A DNA stretch of 64,000 nucleotides from Savagea serpentis (GCF_015351395.1 NZ_JADKPV010000001.1:682001-746000), one strand, 5' to 3'. Counted from the stretch's first letter, positions 8,778-17,351 are shown. The notes: generated from the sequence alone by a model not told the origin. Numbers and translations are program-made.

Positions 8778-9564
8778 TTCTTCGACATTGTTTTGGGGAC
8801 GATCTGTTTTGGAGATGGCGAAAGCATTAGAAACGTATCATCTTACGGGCATTGAGTTTTGGTATGAACAAGCCCAATTTTTTAACCTTTCACCGAAAGA
8901 AATCGCGGATGTATTTTCTTCTTATAGTCAAGCACGGACTGTGCATGCGGCGAGTTGGGATTTAAATCTTTCATCAATCAACCGAGGAGTGCGCCAACAA
9001 TCGTTAGAAGAAATCGAGAAATCTTTACACTTTGCGAAATTACTACAGGCGGACGATGTGACGATTCATCCAGGACGACACTCTTCAATTTCATTGCTGG
9101 ATGATTGGCATAGAGAACAAATGCTGTACAGTGTAGAAGCGATTGATCAATTGGCCCAACAGTATGAAATGCCCGTTTCTTTTGAATTGATGGAGCCGAT
9201 TCGGAAAGAAATGTATACGACACCCACACAATTAAATGAGTTACTTGAAGCGTGTTCGGATTGGGTGTATACGACGTATGATGTGGCGCACAGTAGTTTA
9301 GGAGAAGAACCAGAACGAGCATTCCTTCAATTGGAACGCGTGAATAAAATTCATATGAGCGATGCGACACCGTTAGCCTTTCATGTTCCGGTTGGACAAG
9401 GCGAGATTCAATGGTCGAGGCTGATGCCGTACATTTTAAATAAAAAGGTTCCGCTCATTTTAGAAGGGTTTGACGTGTCGGAAGATGAACAATTTTTACG
9501 TGCGCATCTGGCGGGGCTTTGCCACTTAGAGCAGATGAGCGAGAGGAGAGAACAATCGGTATGA
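8767..9564 (+). CDS. TIM-barrel sugar-phosphate isomerase/epimerase-like protein
   Basis: The 265-residue protein belongs to the xylose isomerase-like TIM-barrel (AP endonuclease 2) superfamily. It shows HAASWDLNLSS near residue 59, DDVTIHPGRHSS near 96, FELMEP near 139, TTYDVAHSS near 168, KIHMSDA near 195 and LILEGFD near 230, typical His/Glu/Asp metal sites of the barrel. ATG 8767 is chosen over GTG 8761 because GAAAGGAAG is spaced about 9 nt from it. The stop overlaps the SurE start (ATGA). Its substrate cannot be read from sequence; isomerisation or cleavage of the transported sugar-phosphate-like compound fits the context. Confidence 0.75.
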   Translation: MLYSSSTLFWGRSVLEMAKALETYHLTGIEFWYEQAQFFNLSPKEIADVFSSYSQARTVHAASWDLNLSSINRGVRQQSLEEIEKSLHFAKLLQADDVTIHPGRHSSISLLDDWHREQMLYSVEAIDQLAQQYEMPVSFELMEPIRKEMYTTPTQLNELLEACSDWVYTTYDVAHSSLGEEPERAFLQLERVNKIHMSDATPLAFHVPVGQGEIQWSRLMPYILNKKVPLILEGFDVSEDEQFLRAHLAGLCHLEQMSERREQSV

Positions 9565-10364
9565 AGACTTTTTTAGTGACGAATGATGATGGCATTTTTG
9601 CGCCTGGCCTTCTCGCTTTCGTCGATGTGTTACAACATTTTGGAAAAGTGTACGTCATCGCTCCGGATAAAGAGCGAAGTGCGATTAGTCAATCCATCAC
9701 CTTACGTCAACCGATCGAAGCGAAAGAATCGAATGTGTTCGGGCGTAATGTACAAGCTTGGAGCATTAACGGAACACCGACAGATGCGATTAAATTAGGT
9801 TGCGATGTGTTAATTCATTCGCCGATTGATGTCGTGTTTTCTGGCATGAATCTCGGAGCGAATGTTGGACGTGATTTGTTTTATTCAGGAACGGTAAGCG
9901 GCGCGAGGGAAGCGATTAGTTATGACATTCCGGCTGTTGCCGTTTCGTATGATGAATACGATGTCGAAACGGTCGATTTTCAACGGGCGACGAAGCGGAT
10001 GTATGAATGGTTGTCGCTTTTTTTAGAAGACGTCGTCGCAAGTCGTCATTTATGGAATGTGAATATTCCAGCGAGCGATGATGAACAGTATCGAGGGATG
10101 CGATGGGCGACGATTGATTTAAACATTCAGCGCTATCGCCATATGGTTTCGAAAGGGCCTCACCAACGTACGATTTATTGGTTGACGGATTACCGTCAAG
10201 ATGTGCAATCGCTCGATGAACAAAGTGATTTGTATTTATTGAATGCGCATTTTTTAACGACGAGTACATGGCACCCCCTCCGCTTACATTATGAAGTGGA
10301 AGCGAAACAACAATGGTTAGAAAAAATGGAACACCATGCGTTAATCAAACGAGGAGGATATTAA
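9561..10364 (+). CDS. surE: SurE-like 5'/3'-nucleotidase
   Basis: The 267-residue protein has the SurE fold markers TNDDGIFAPGL at residues 7-17, APDKERSAISQSIT near 35, the SINGTPTDAIKLG block near 75, and SGMNLGANVGRDLFYSGTVSGA near 96. The conserved acidic and Asn residues bind a divalent metal; family members dephosphorylate nucleoside monophosphates and some other phosphate esters. ATG 9561 follows GAGAGGAGAG and overlaps the previous stop. Canonical surE sits near pcm or rpoS in Proteobacteria; here it is embedded in an importer operon, suggesting recruitment to a catabolic pathway. Confidence 0.85.
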   Translation: MKTFLVTNDDGIFAPGLLAFVDVLQHFGKVYVIAPDKERSAISQSITLRQPIEAKESNVFGRNVQAWSINGTPTDAIKLGCDVLIHSPIDVVFSGMNLGANVGRDLFYSGTVSGAREAISYDIPAVAVSYDEYDVETVDFQRATKRMYEWLSLFLEDVVASRHLWNVNIPASDDEQYRGMRWATIDLNIQRYRHMVSKGPHQRTIYWLTDYRQDVQSLDEQSDLYLLNAHFLTTSTWHPLRLHYEVEAKQQWLEKMEHHALIKRGGY

Positions 10365-10365
10365 A

Positions 10366-11388
10366 ATGAAAAAAATGTGGATGGCGCTGATCGTAGCGAT
10401 GATGACTTTTGTCGTAGCATGTGGAGCAAATGACGAAAAAGAACCGACGGAGCAAACAGAAGGAGAAGAACGAGTGAGTGGTACGATTCAATTTTACACT
10501 TCTCAGCCAGATAGTGACGCGGAAGCATTAGTGAAAGCGTTCAAAGAAAAGTATCCAGACATCGATGTGCAAACATTCCGTTCAGGCACAGAAGAAGTTA
10601 TCGGTAAAGTTTTAGCTGAAAAAGAAGCAGGAGCTGTACAAGCAGATGTTTTACTTGTAGCGGATGCAGTCACGTTCGAACGATTGAAAGAAGAAGATTT
10701 ACTACAGGCATATGAATCAAAAGAAATGGCAGAAATTCCAGAAGCCTTTATCGATTCAGACTTTATGTATGCAGGGACGAAAGCGATGGCGACGGTGATC
10801 GCAACGAATCATGATGTCGCTTCAACTGTGCCGACAAAATGGGCAGATTTGTTGAAAGAAAGTGAAAAAGGACAAGCTGTTATGCCGAGTCCGCTTTACT
10901 CAGGTGCTGCTGCGTATAATGTTGGAGTGTTTACACGTCAATCTCTCGGTTGGGAAATGTTTGAACAGTTAAAACAAAACGATTTAATGGTCGTACAAGG
11001 AAATGGAGCGGCATTGAAAGAAGTGCAAAGCGGTCAACGTGCTCATGCGCTCGTTGTAGATTTCATCGTTGCACGTGCCATTCAAGAAGGTTCTCCACTT
11101 ACGTTAACGTATCCTGAAGAAGGTGTACCTGTTATCACAGAGCCGATCGCATTAATGAAAGATGCGAAAAATGAAGAAGCTGCCAAACACTTTATCGATT
11201 TCGTATTATCAAAAGAAGGACAAGAATTAGCACGCTCGTTAGGTTACACACCAATTCGTGAAGACTTAGAAGCGCCAGAAGGATTAAAAAGTATTCAAGA
11301 CATGAATGTGATGGAAGCTGATTTGAAACAATTGGTGCAAGAACGAGAAGAAGATAAACGTCAGTTTTCACAATTATTTGGTGAATAA
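10366..11388 (+). CDS. ABC transporter substrate-binding lipoprotein (COG1840 type)
   Basis: The 340-residue protein has a lipoprotein signal with lipobox VVACG (Cys19) and a mature domain of the Fe3+/2-aminoethylphosphonate/organophosphate binding family: IQFYTSQPDSDAEALVKAF near residue 45, FRSGTEEVIGKVLAE near 72, ADVLLVADAVTFERL near 94, and a late GYTPIREDLEAPEG. It should sit on the outer face of the membrane and deliver ligand to the permease encoded next. No Tyr pair of the FbpA iron site is obvious, so an anionic organic ligand is favoured over iron. It starts 2 nt after surE with GAGGAGG upstream. Confidence 0.85.
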   Translation: MKKMWMALIVAMMTFVVACGANDEKEPTEQTEGEERVSGTIQFYTSQPDSDAEALVKAFKEKYPDIDVQTFRSGTEEVIGKVLAEKEAGAVQADVLLVADAVTFERLKEEDLLQAYESKEMAEIPEAFIDSDFMYAGTKAMATVIATNHDVASTVPTKWADLLKESEKGQAVMPSPLYSGAAAYNVGVFTRQSLGWEMFEQLKQNDLMVVQGNGAALKEVQSGQRAHALVVDFIVARAIQEGSPLTLTYPEEGVPVITEPIALMKDAKNEEAAKHFIDFVLSKEGQELARSLGYTPIREDLEAPEGLKSIQDMNVMEADLKQLVQEREEDKRQFSQLFGE

Positions 11389-11397
11389 GCAAAAACG

Positions 11398-11432
11398 GAG
11401 ATAGGGAGAAATCGTCACCTATCTCTTTTTTC
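11398..11432 (+). terminator. Intra-operon attenuator-type terminator
   Basis: GAGATAGG/CCTATCTC with a T6 run lies between the binding protein and permease genes. Such partial terminators commonly keep binding-protein expression above that of the membrane parts. Confidence 0.8.
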
Positions 11433-11446
11433 TAAGGAGGATGTCC

Positions 11447-13138
11447 ATGTCGACGATGGCGATGAAAGGAAAAGGAGAGGTGCGATTACGAGAGCGCTTT
11501 ATCTCCTCGAATCAATGGTTTACGCTGAGTGCTATTTTATTTATTTTCATTTTATTTGTCTGGCCTTTCGTACGATTAATTTGGATGAGTGTCACAGCGG
11601 ACGGTTCATTTACGCTTGCGCATTTCAGTCAAATTTTTCAAGATGCTCAATTTTGGAAAATGTTTCGACGTACATTGTGGATTGTCGTTTGGGCAACGCT
11701 CGGTGCATTACTACTCGGTTTCGTTTACGCGTATGTAATTGCCTATACAGACGTGCGTGGAAAAAAGGTGATGCAACTGTTGTTAATGATGCCGTTCATC
11801 GTCCCTTCTTATATTTTGACGATCGGTTGGACGCAGTTTGCTCAACTTTTTCAAATTAACTTGTACAGTATCGGCGGTATTATTTTCGTATTAATGATCA
11901 GTCATTTTCCCCTCGTTTTTTTATTTACGTTAACGATGTTACAACGTATCCCTTTAGAGTTAGAACAAGCGGTACGCGTATCCGGCGGTAATCAATGGAC
12001 GGTATTAAAACAAGTTACGTTTCCGCTCGCTTTGCCAGGATTAGTAGGAGGCGGATTACTCGCCTTTTTAACGAATTTAGATAACTTCGGAATTCCTGCT
12101 TTTCTTGGAATTCCTGCGCATATTACAGTCTTGAGCACAGCGATTTATCAAGAAGTGGTCGGGTTTGGTCCAGGAGCATTTAGCCGAGCGGCCGCGTTAT
12201 CTGCGATTCTCGCTGGGATCGCTTTAGTCGGCTACACGTTGCAAAATCTCATTTTAAAAAATAAGCAACATATTTCGGAGACGGCACCCGTCGTTACGAC
12301 ACCGCGTATTCCATTAGGGAAAAAGAAAATTTATGTAGAACTTATATTGTGGAGCAGTGTTCTTTTACTGACGATTGTCCCGCTTCTCGTTTTAGTCAAA
12401 ACATCGGTAATTAAAGTGTATGGACTTCCGTTCCGTTTTGAAAATTTAACGTTGAGCCATTATCAATTTTTACTCCAGGATACGGATAAAGTGTGGAACA
12501 GTTTACAAACGAGCGGTATGTTTGCTGTCATTACAGTCGCACTCACGATCATCATCGGTACAGCGCTCGCTTACGTTCGATCTCGTTCGAATACGTTGAC
12601 GAGTCGGTGGATGGAAGGAATGATTACGATTCCTTACGCACTTCCTGGTATCGTATTGGCTTTGTCGATGATTTTAGCATGGATGGAACCCTTGCCTGGG
12701 TGGAACCCAAACATATACGGAACAGGAAAAATTTTAATTCTCGCTTACTTTACACGCTTCCTCATTTTACAAGTGAAAGGGAGTGCGGTGGCATTTGCGC
12801 AAGTGAGTATTGATTTAGAAGAAGCGGCACAAGTGAGCGGTGCTTCGCCATTTGCGAAATGGAAGGAAATTTTGTGGCCGTTAGTGGCGACAGGAGTAAG
12901 TATCGGGGCCTTATTTGTCGCCTTGACGACGTTTACGGAATTGACCGTATCTTCTCTTTTATGGTCGAGTGGAACAGAAACCGTTGGTGTTATGATTTTT
13001 AACTATGAACAAGCTGGATATACGACTTATACGACGGCATTTTCTGTCATCGTTCTTAGTTTAATGGCAAGTGTTGCTTTGTTCGTGGCACTATTACTTC
13101 GGATGAAAAATAAAAAACGAGGAGGAATGATTCGATGA
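11447..13138 (+). CDS. ABC transporter permease, fused two-domain (FbpB/ThiP/PhnV type)
   Basis: The 563-residue protein contains two tandem binding-protein-dependent transport domains. Each has an EAA loop: the first is [23 protein letters not shown] near residue 175, the second [23 protein letters not shown] near 455. About twelve membrane segments are predicted. ATG 11447 is used because AAGGAGG (11434-11440) abuts ATG 11441 but is 6 nt from 11447. It overlaps the ATPase gene by 4 nt. The fused layout is standard for COG1178 permeases, which serve iron, thiamine and 2-aminoethylphosphonate importers. Confidence 0.9.
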   Translation: MSTMAMKGKGEVRLRERFISSNQWFTLSAILFIFILFVWPFVRLIWMSVTADGSFTLAHFSQIFQDAQFWKMFRRTLWIVVWATLGALLLGFVYAYVIAYTDVRGKKVMQLLLMMPFIVPSYILTIGWTQFAQLFQINLYSIGGIIFVLMISHFPLVFLFTLTMLQRIPLELEQAVRVSGGNQWTVLKQVTFPLALPGLVGGGLLAFLTNLDNFGIPAFLGIPAHITVLSTAIYQEVVGFGPGAFSRAAALSAILAGIALVGYTLQNLILKNKQHISETAPVVTTPRIPLGKKKIYVELILWSSVLLLTIVPLLVLVKTSVIKVYGLPFRFENLTLSHYQFLLQDTDKVWNSLQTSGMFAVITVALTIIIGTALAYVRSRSNTLTSRWMEGMITIPYALPGIVLALSMILAWMEPLPGWNPNIYGTGKILILAYFTRFLILQVKGSAVAFAQVSIDLEEAAQVSGASPFAKWKEILWPLVATGVSIGALFVALTTFTELTVSSLLWSSGTETVGVMIFNYEQAGYTTYTTAFSVIVLSLMASVALFVALLLRMKNKKRGGMIR

Positions 13139-14241
13139 TTCAACTGCAACGCGTGACGAAAAAATTTGACGAAACGACGGCACTTCGAGACATTGACTTA
13201 ACAATTGAGGAGGGTGAGTTTGTCGCAATTGTTGGGCCGAGTGGATGCGGAAAGACGACACTTCTTCGTTTGCTGGCCGGTTTCACTTCACCGACTTCTG
13301 GAGAAATTCGGATGGACGAGACAATCCTCGCAAATGCTTCAAAGGTCGTCCCGCCAGAAAAAAGAGATATCGGACTCGTCTTTCAAAAGTTTGCTCTTTG
13401 GCCACATATGACAGTCGCTGAACAAATCGCATTTCCTTTAAAACATCATCGCTTTTTGCATCAAAAACGAGCATTTTCATCGATGGACGCTAAAGTAGAA
13501 AGTATGTTGCAACTTGTCGGCTTATCAGGATATGAAAAGCGTATGCCTCACGAATTATCAGGCGGACAGCAACAAAGGGTCGCCATCGCGCGCGCTTTAG
13601 CAGCCTCACCTCAATTATTATTGATGGATGAGCCGTTAAGTAGTTTAGACGCAGCGTTACGCATCGAATTGCGCGATGAAATTCAAACGATTCATCGTAC
13701 GCTACAGCCATCCGTCGTCTATGTCACCCACGATCAAAGCGAAGCACTCGCCATGGCTGATAAAATCGTCGTCATGAAAGACGGACACATCGAACAAATG
13801 GGAGACCCTACAAGCATTTATTATCATCCCGCTACACCTTTCGTCGCGACATTTGTCGGAAAAGCTAATATTTTGAACGGTGTTTGGAGGGGGGAGCATT
13901 TTTATCCGTATGGGCATCCTTCTTTTTACTGGGTTGTCCCTGACATCTCAGACGCTTTTAAAGAAGCGGGGCAATGTCCGATTCGTCCCGAGCAACTTCA
14001 TTTGAAGCGGAGCGGAGAAGGACTGCGTGGAATCGTGGAAAACGTATCGTTTCAAGGAAGAGAAATGTATTACACCGTGCGAGTAGGAGAACAAAGATTA
14101 ACAATTATTTCATCCGCTCCTCAAATGGCTAGAATCGAGGAAGAAATCGTCGTTGAGTGGGAAGGGATATCAAATGTTACATCGTCTAATAGAGACAAGG
14201 AGTTTGAAGACACGAATCAAGCGAGAAATATATTTAAGTAA
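13135..14241 (+). CDS. ABC transporter ATP-binding protein (PotA/FbpC type)
   Basis: The 368-residue ATPase has Walker [10 protein letters not shown] near residue 34, Q-loop [12 protein letters not shown] near 82, signature LSGGQQQR near 139, Walker [14 protein letters not shown] near 160 and VTHDQSEA near 197. A C-terminal TOBE-like domain ([11 protein letters not shown] then [17 protein letters not shown]) matches the MalK/PotA/FbpC branch. It energises the adjacent fused permease and is the last gene of the operon. No terminator is evident directly after it. Confidence 0.9.
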   Translation: MIQLQRVTKKFDETTALRDIDLTIEEGEFVAIVGPSGCGKTTLLRLLAGFTSPTSGEIRMDETILANASKVVPPEKRDIGLVFQKFALWPHMTVAEQIAFPLKHHRFLHQKRAFSSMDAKVESMLQLVGLSGYEKRMPHELSGGQQQRVAIARALAASPQLLLMDEPLSSLDAALRIELRDEIQTIHRTLQPSVVYVTHDQSEALAMADKIVVMKDGHIEQMGDPTSIYYHPATPFVATFVGKANILNGVWRGEHFYPYGHPSFYWVVPDISDAFKEAGQCPIRPEQLHLKRSGEGLRGIVENVSFQGREMYYTVRVGEQRLTIISSAPQMARIEEEIVVEWEGISNVTSSNRDKEFEDTNQARNIFK

Positions 14242-14355
14242 TATGGACTATTAACGAAGTGTAAAAATGAACACATTGTTAATTTTATACAAACAAATCC
14301 TCCTATAATACTATTATGGTTATATTATAGTATATGAAAAGGAGTCGATGAATGG

Positions 14356-15390
14356 ATGAAGCGTTTAATTGTATCGGCTGTTTTGACAGCAACTTTATTA
14401 GGTCTTGTAGCATGCAGTGAAGAAAATGAAAAGTTGGAGCAAGAAGAAACAGAAGCAGTCGCTCAACTACCGACAGAAAAAGAAATATCTAAAGAAGAGT
14501 TACATCGCTTAACAGAAGAATTAGAAAGTCTAGAGAACATAGTATCTATTGATGTATTTCTTCTCAATCTCGATCACAATGATCAGTTACTTGAGAAAGA
14601 TTTGAAGAAAATAAAGAAAATGACACAATCTAAAAAAGATAAGTTAGCGTCTGCAGAAGCTGAAGCAGAAATGGCCCGTTTAACAACAAAATTAGAAGAA
14701 CTTACAACAGCATCTACGATTGCAACTTTTGTTAAAAATATTGAAGGTAATGAAATGTTGTCTGAAAAAGATTTAGAGGAATTAAAAGAAGCAGCAGAAA
14801 CGAAACGTGCGGACTTGTTGGAGCAAGAACAGCTCGCTGAAGTTGAACGTTTAGAAGGAATACTTGCACAAAAGAATACAGCAGGAGAATTAGATACATT
14901 TTATACGAATGTAGGAGCAAATCTCGTATTAACAGATGATCGAAAACGTGCCCTTCAACAAAAGATTACAAATAAAAAAGAAGAGTGGATTGCAACGCAA
15001 GAAGCAGAAGTTCAACGACTTCAGACATTGTTAGCAAATAAAACTACAGGTTCTGAACTAGAAATCTTCAAACAAAATATCGGAACAAACACAGTGTTAT
15101 CAGATGATCGAAAACGTGCCCTTCAACAACAAACAGAGCAAAAGCGTCAACAATGGGTAGCAGCACAACAACCGAAACAGGCACCTCGTTCAAAAGGAGG
15201 CGGAGGTGGTGTCTCAGGAACGGTGCAAAATAATATTCACAACACACCTGCACCGAAAGATCAAACACCACACCTCTTTGCGAACTGTACAGAAATGCGC
15301 AAAGTATATCCAAATGGCGTACCATCGACTCATCCTTCTTATCAAGCAAAACACGACCGGGATAAAGACGGATGGGCATGTGAACGTTAA
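14356..15390 (+). CDS. Lipoprotein with four internal repeats and a C-terminal Excalibur domain
   Basis: The 344-residue protein starts with a lipoprotein signal (GLVACSE, Cys20). Four tandem repeats of about 55 residues follow (roughly residues 48-270), each built as a helix rich in Leu/Glu, an S/TxxxF...N.G.N stretch, and a DxxR/K-rich helix; repeats 3 and 4 share DDRKRALQQ and nearly identical DNA. A Gly-rich linker leads to an Excalibur calcium-binding domain (NCTEMRKVYPNGV then HPSYQAKHDRDKDGWACE), whose DxDxDG-like loop and Cys pair are intact. Such proteins are surface-exposed and often act with nucleases or peptidoglycan. The upstream region contains ATACTAT/ATAGTAT arms around TATAAT-like sequence. 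Confidence 0.85.
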   Translation: MKRLIVSAVLTATLLGLVACSEENEKLEQEETEAVAQLPTEKEISKEELHRLTEELESLENIVSIDVFLLNLDHNDQLLEKDLKKIKKMTQSKKDKLASAEAEAEMARLTTKLEELTTASTIATFVKNIEGNEMLSEKDLEELKEAAETKRADLLEQEQLAEVERLEGILAQKNTAGELDTFYTNVGANLVLTDDRKRALQQKITNKKEEWIATQEAEVQRLQTLLANKTTGSELEIFKQNIGTNTVLSDDRKRALQQQTEQKRQQWVAAQQPKQAPRSKGGGGGVSGTVQNNIHNTPAPKDQTPHLFANCTEMRKVYPNGVPSTHPSYQAKHDRDKDGWACER

Positions 15391-15401
15391 TCCACATTTT
15401 T

Positions 15402-15442
15402 CCCTGTCTCACTCATCAATTAGACGAGTGAGACAGGGTTTT
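15402..15442 (+). terminator. Rho-independent terminator
   Basis: A 13-bp perfect stem (CCCTGTCTCACTC / GAGTGAGACAGGG) is followed by TTTTG. Confidence 0.9.
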
Positions 15443-15465
15443 GTTATGTCATGAAGATTTAGGGA

Positions 15466-15594
15466 ATGCTTGGAAAAACATTATCGGCACGCATTATCGC
15501 AGGGCGTCCTTATACGAGTACAACACAACTACTCCAAGTGAAACAACTAGGACCGAAAACATACGAAAAAATGAAACCGCATATTACGTTGTGA
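15466..15594 (+). pseudogene. Fragment of a helix-hairpin-helix (ComEA-like) protein
   Basis: A 42-residue frame reads LSARIIAGRPYTSTTQLLQV then KQLGPKTYEKMKPHI, the second half of a ComEA-type HhH DNA-binding domain (GRPY/F..S..QLL.V..IGPKT...KP.I). There is no proper start or ribosome-binding site and the N-terminal part is gone. Since Excalibur and HhH domains often occur in one protein or in neighbouring nuclease-type genes, it may be debris from such a gene. Confidence 0.6.
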
Positions 15595-15611
15595 TGTAAG
15601 ATGAAAAGAAA

Positions 15612-15645
15612 AAGAGGTAAGCCAAATTTGACTTACCTCTTTTTT
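15612..15645. terminator. Bidirectional terminator
   Basis: AAGAGGTAAG / CTTACCTCTT stem with T-run; it serves the converging SDR gene. Confidence 0.85.
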
Positions 15646-15653
15646 ACATGAGC

Positions 15654-16367
15654 TTATGGATTTGTTGTCCAAACGCCTGCTGATTTCATAAAGACGCGGC
15701 GGTTGAGTTGAAGGGATGCGAGGACGAGATCAGCTACATCTTCTGGTTGTAGCATGTTTTCTTCATCGCCTTTCACTAATCCTTCGTTGATCGCTAAGTC
15801 AGTAACGACTGTGCTTGGTGTTAATGCGGTAACGCGAATATCGTGTTTACGAGCTTCCATCGCGAGCGATTCTGTTAAGCCCATGACGCCAAATTTAGAT
15901 GCGCTGTAAGCACTCATCGCAGCACCGCCTTTTTCTCCAGCAGTGGATGAAATATTAATAATATCTCCTGATTTTTGTTCAATTAATTTCGGTAAGACGG
16001 CACGTGTGACGTAGTACATTCCGAATAAGTTTACGCGAATGATGCGTTCCCATTCTTCGATCGTTAAATCTAAAAAGCCGCCAAATTTAGCGATTCCCGC
16101 ATTGTTAATTAAAATATCAAACTTGCCCAATGCTTTATATAATTGATCGATCGCTTGTTCGACTTGTGCGTTATCTGTAATATCCGCTGTTGCAATTTCT
16201 ACGCGAACTCCGTGTGCTGAAACTTCTTCAGCAACTGCTTGTAAATCAGCTTTCGTACGTGCGATGAGACCGAGTGAAACACCTTGCTTCGCTAATGTTA
16301 AAGCGGTAGCGCGTCCAATCCCTTTCCCCGCTCCTGTAATGATTGCAATTTTTCCTTGTAATGACAT
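15654..16367 (-). CDS. Short-chain dehydrogenase/reductase, 3-ketoacyl reductase-like
   Basis: The 237-residue classical SDR has the NAD(P) motif [10 protein letters not shown] near residue 11, NNAG near 87, Ser in INISSTAG near 138, and the catalytic pair YSASK near 153. Arg in LIARTK near residue 37 suggests NADPH preference. It resembles FabG-like and YvaG/YvrD-like reductases of bacilli; the substrate is unknown. It is monocistronic with a GGAGAG ribosome-binding site, and its upstream side (16368-16568) contains only a decayed piece of CRISPR leader around 16450. Confidence 0.85.
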   Translation of the reverse strand: MSLQGKIAIITGAGKGIGRATALTLAKQGVSLGLIARTKADLQAVAEEVSAHGVRVEIATADITDNAQVEQAIDQLYKALGKFDILINNAGIAKFGGFLDLTIEEWERIIRVNLFGMYYVTRAVLPKLIEQKSGDIINISSTAGEKGGAAMSAYSASKFGVMGLTESLAMEARKHDIRVTALTPSTVVTDLAINEGLVKGDEENMLQPEDVADLVLASLQLNRRVFMKSAGVWTTNP

Positions 16368-16449
16368 TGTTCATCTCTCCCTAAAAAATAGTGAATGCCT
16401 ATCATGCGATATGTCTTGAAACAAAGGCAAATAGAATGCTCGCTTCCAA

Positions 16450-16490
16450 ACTACGAACCCGAAGTGCTCACAAAAACCCCACCTTTTGGT
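16450..16490 (+). repeat. Decayed CRISPR-leader fragment
   Basis: CGAACCCGAAGTGCTCAC and AAAAACCCCACC match the first 35 or so bases of the 154-bp leader, but the sequence then diverges and no repeat follows. A complete leader lies about 110 bp further on, so this is probably a remnant of an earlier duplication. Confidence 0.55.
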
Positions 16491-16568
16491 AGTGACCCCA
16501 CAGAGTGAGACAAAATAAAAAGGATAAGCGACATTTATAGAAAGCGGAAAATTTAATGTCACTTTACT

Positions 16569-16722
16569 GCGAACCTGAAGTGCCCATGAAAAACCCGGGA
16601 CCTTCGCAAAGAAAACGGCCTCTTTTATGAAGATTTCGTGAAGTTTTAAATGTCACTTGCAAGAAAAAGGAACATGAGGCACAATATGTAGTAATTGAGG
16701 GATCCAAACACACCCCCTCGTA
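16569..16722 (+). promoter_or_regulatory. CRISPR leader L2 (154 bp)
   Basis: Full-length copy starting GCGAACCTGAAGTGCCC and ending at the first repeat of array 2. The promoter-like TTGCAA..CACAAT pair is intact. Confidence 0.88.
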
Positions 16723-16891
16723 GTCTCCCTCTACACAGAGGGAGTGGATTGAAATGGTAAGATGCGCAAGCCTAAAAAGGGTTATGCTCCGTCTCCCTCT
16801 ACACAGAGGGAGTGGATTGAAATCGCTCTGGTGGTAGACCAGGGTCATCGAGATTTTTGTCTCCCTCTACATAGAGAGAGTGCATTGAAAT
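16723..16891 (+). CRISPR. CRISPR array 2, upstream of the type I-C operon
   Basis: Repeats lie at 16723-16755, 16791-16823 and 16859-16891; the last has two substitutions, including one in the handle. Loops are ACAC, ACAC and ACAT. Spacers are 35 nt each. The array is followed by the separate pseudo-repeat RNA locus at 16911-17081. Confidence 0.92.
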
Positions 16892-16910
16892 TTGTATAGA
16901 GGGGTGCTTG

Positions 16911-16940
16911 TTGACATTTTTTCATGTGCCATGATATATT
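16911..16940 (+). promoter_or_regulatory. Promoter of the crRNA-like RNA
   Basis: A consensus -35 TTGACA (16911-16916) is separated by 18 nt from TATATT (16935-16940). It faces the pseudo-repeat and no open reading frame starts behind it, so the product should be a non-coding RNA beginning near 16947. Confidence 0.65.
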
Positions 16941-16945
16941 TTTGC

Positions 16946-17081
16946 AAGGGGACTTTGTCTTTCTTGTCTCTCCCCTTGATTGGCAAGAAAGTGGATTGAA
17001 AAACTTATTTTATTATGTGTCGTGAAAACACAACTTTTTTAGAGTGTTTTCGAGAGTGAGAAAACTCACTCTCTTTTTTTT
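16946..17081 (+). ncRNA. Predicted crRNA-like regulatory RNA with pseudo-repeat (CreA/CreR-like)
   Basis: The transcript would contain a hairpin CTTTCTTG (16959-16966) / CAAGAAAG (16984-16991) with a 17-nt loop, then TGGATTGAAAA (16992-17002). Genuine repeats here have an 8-bp stem directly followed by the 11-nt handle TGGATTGAAAT, so stem length, position and handle are kept while the stem sequence is wholly different and fully compensated. The guide starts at 17003 and reads ACTTATTTTATTATGT. The same register after TTC at 17096-17098 reads ACTTAATTTATAATGT (17099-17114): mismatches occur only at guide positions 6 and 12. The target overlaps the -10 box of the following gene. A terminator closes the unit. 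CreA/CreR RNAs of type I systems repress genes by guiding Cascade with short complementarity; that parallel is an inference. Confidence 0.6.
17052..17081 (+). terminator. Terminator of the crRNA-like RNA
   Basis: A 9-bp perfect stem (GAGAGTGAG / CTCACTCTC), AAAA loop and T8 run. Confidence 0.9.
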
Positions 17082-17083
17082 AT

Positions 17084-17112
17084 TTGAAAATAAAGTTCAC
17101 TTAATTTATAAT
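17084..17112 (+). promoter_or_regulatory. Promoter of the 71-residue Cys-rich gene, overlapping the predicted crRNA-like target
   Basis: TTGAAA (17084-17089), a 17-nt spacer and TATAAT (17107-17112) form a near-perfect sigma-A promoter. A TTC motif, the usual type I-C PAM, lies within the spacer at 17096-17098, and the 16-nt match to the pseudo-spacer (17099-17114) covers the whole -10 box. Bound Cascade would therefore block transcription. Confidence 0.75.
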
Positions 17113-17135
17113 GTAAATAGAAGGAGGTGAAGAGA

Positions 17136-17351
17136 ATGAAAACATATCTTTATAATAAAAATCAGGATCAACGCGGTAATCATGAAGTGCATGTTTCGAC
17201 GTGTTCACGTTTACCGATCACAAGCAATCGAGTTTTTATTTCTGGCTTCCATAGCGATTGTCGCAGTGCAATTCAAGCGGCTAAAAGACAATCTGGAAAA
17301 ACTAATTTTGACGGTTGTTACTACTGCGCTACTGCTTGTCATACGGGCTAA
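17136..17351 (+). CDS. 71-residue Cys/His-rich small protein; candidate Cascade-repressed gene
   Basis: ATG 17136 follows AAGGAGG; GTG 17127 lies inside the ribosome-binding site and is rejected. The protein has Cys23, Cys42, Cys61, Cys64 and Cys68 with His16, His19 and His69, ending CYYCATACHTG. It resembles a widespread family of short HEVH...C...FHSDC...C..C...CH proteins of unknown function. There is no signal peptide or membrane segment. The gene is monocistronic: its own promoter, then a 17-bp-stem terminator at 17367-17419, and only then cas3. If the crRNA-like RNA represses it, it could be a toxin that punishes loss of the I-C effector complex, or a modulator of that complex. Toxicity is not shown by sequence. 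Confidence 0.7.
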   Translation: MKTYLYNKNQDQRGNHEVHVSTCSRLPITSNRVFISGFHSDCRSAIQAAKRQSGKTNFDGCYYCATACHTG

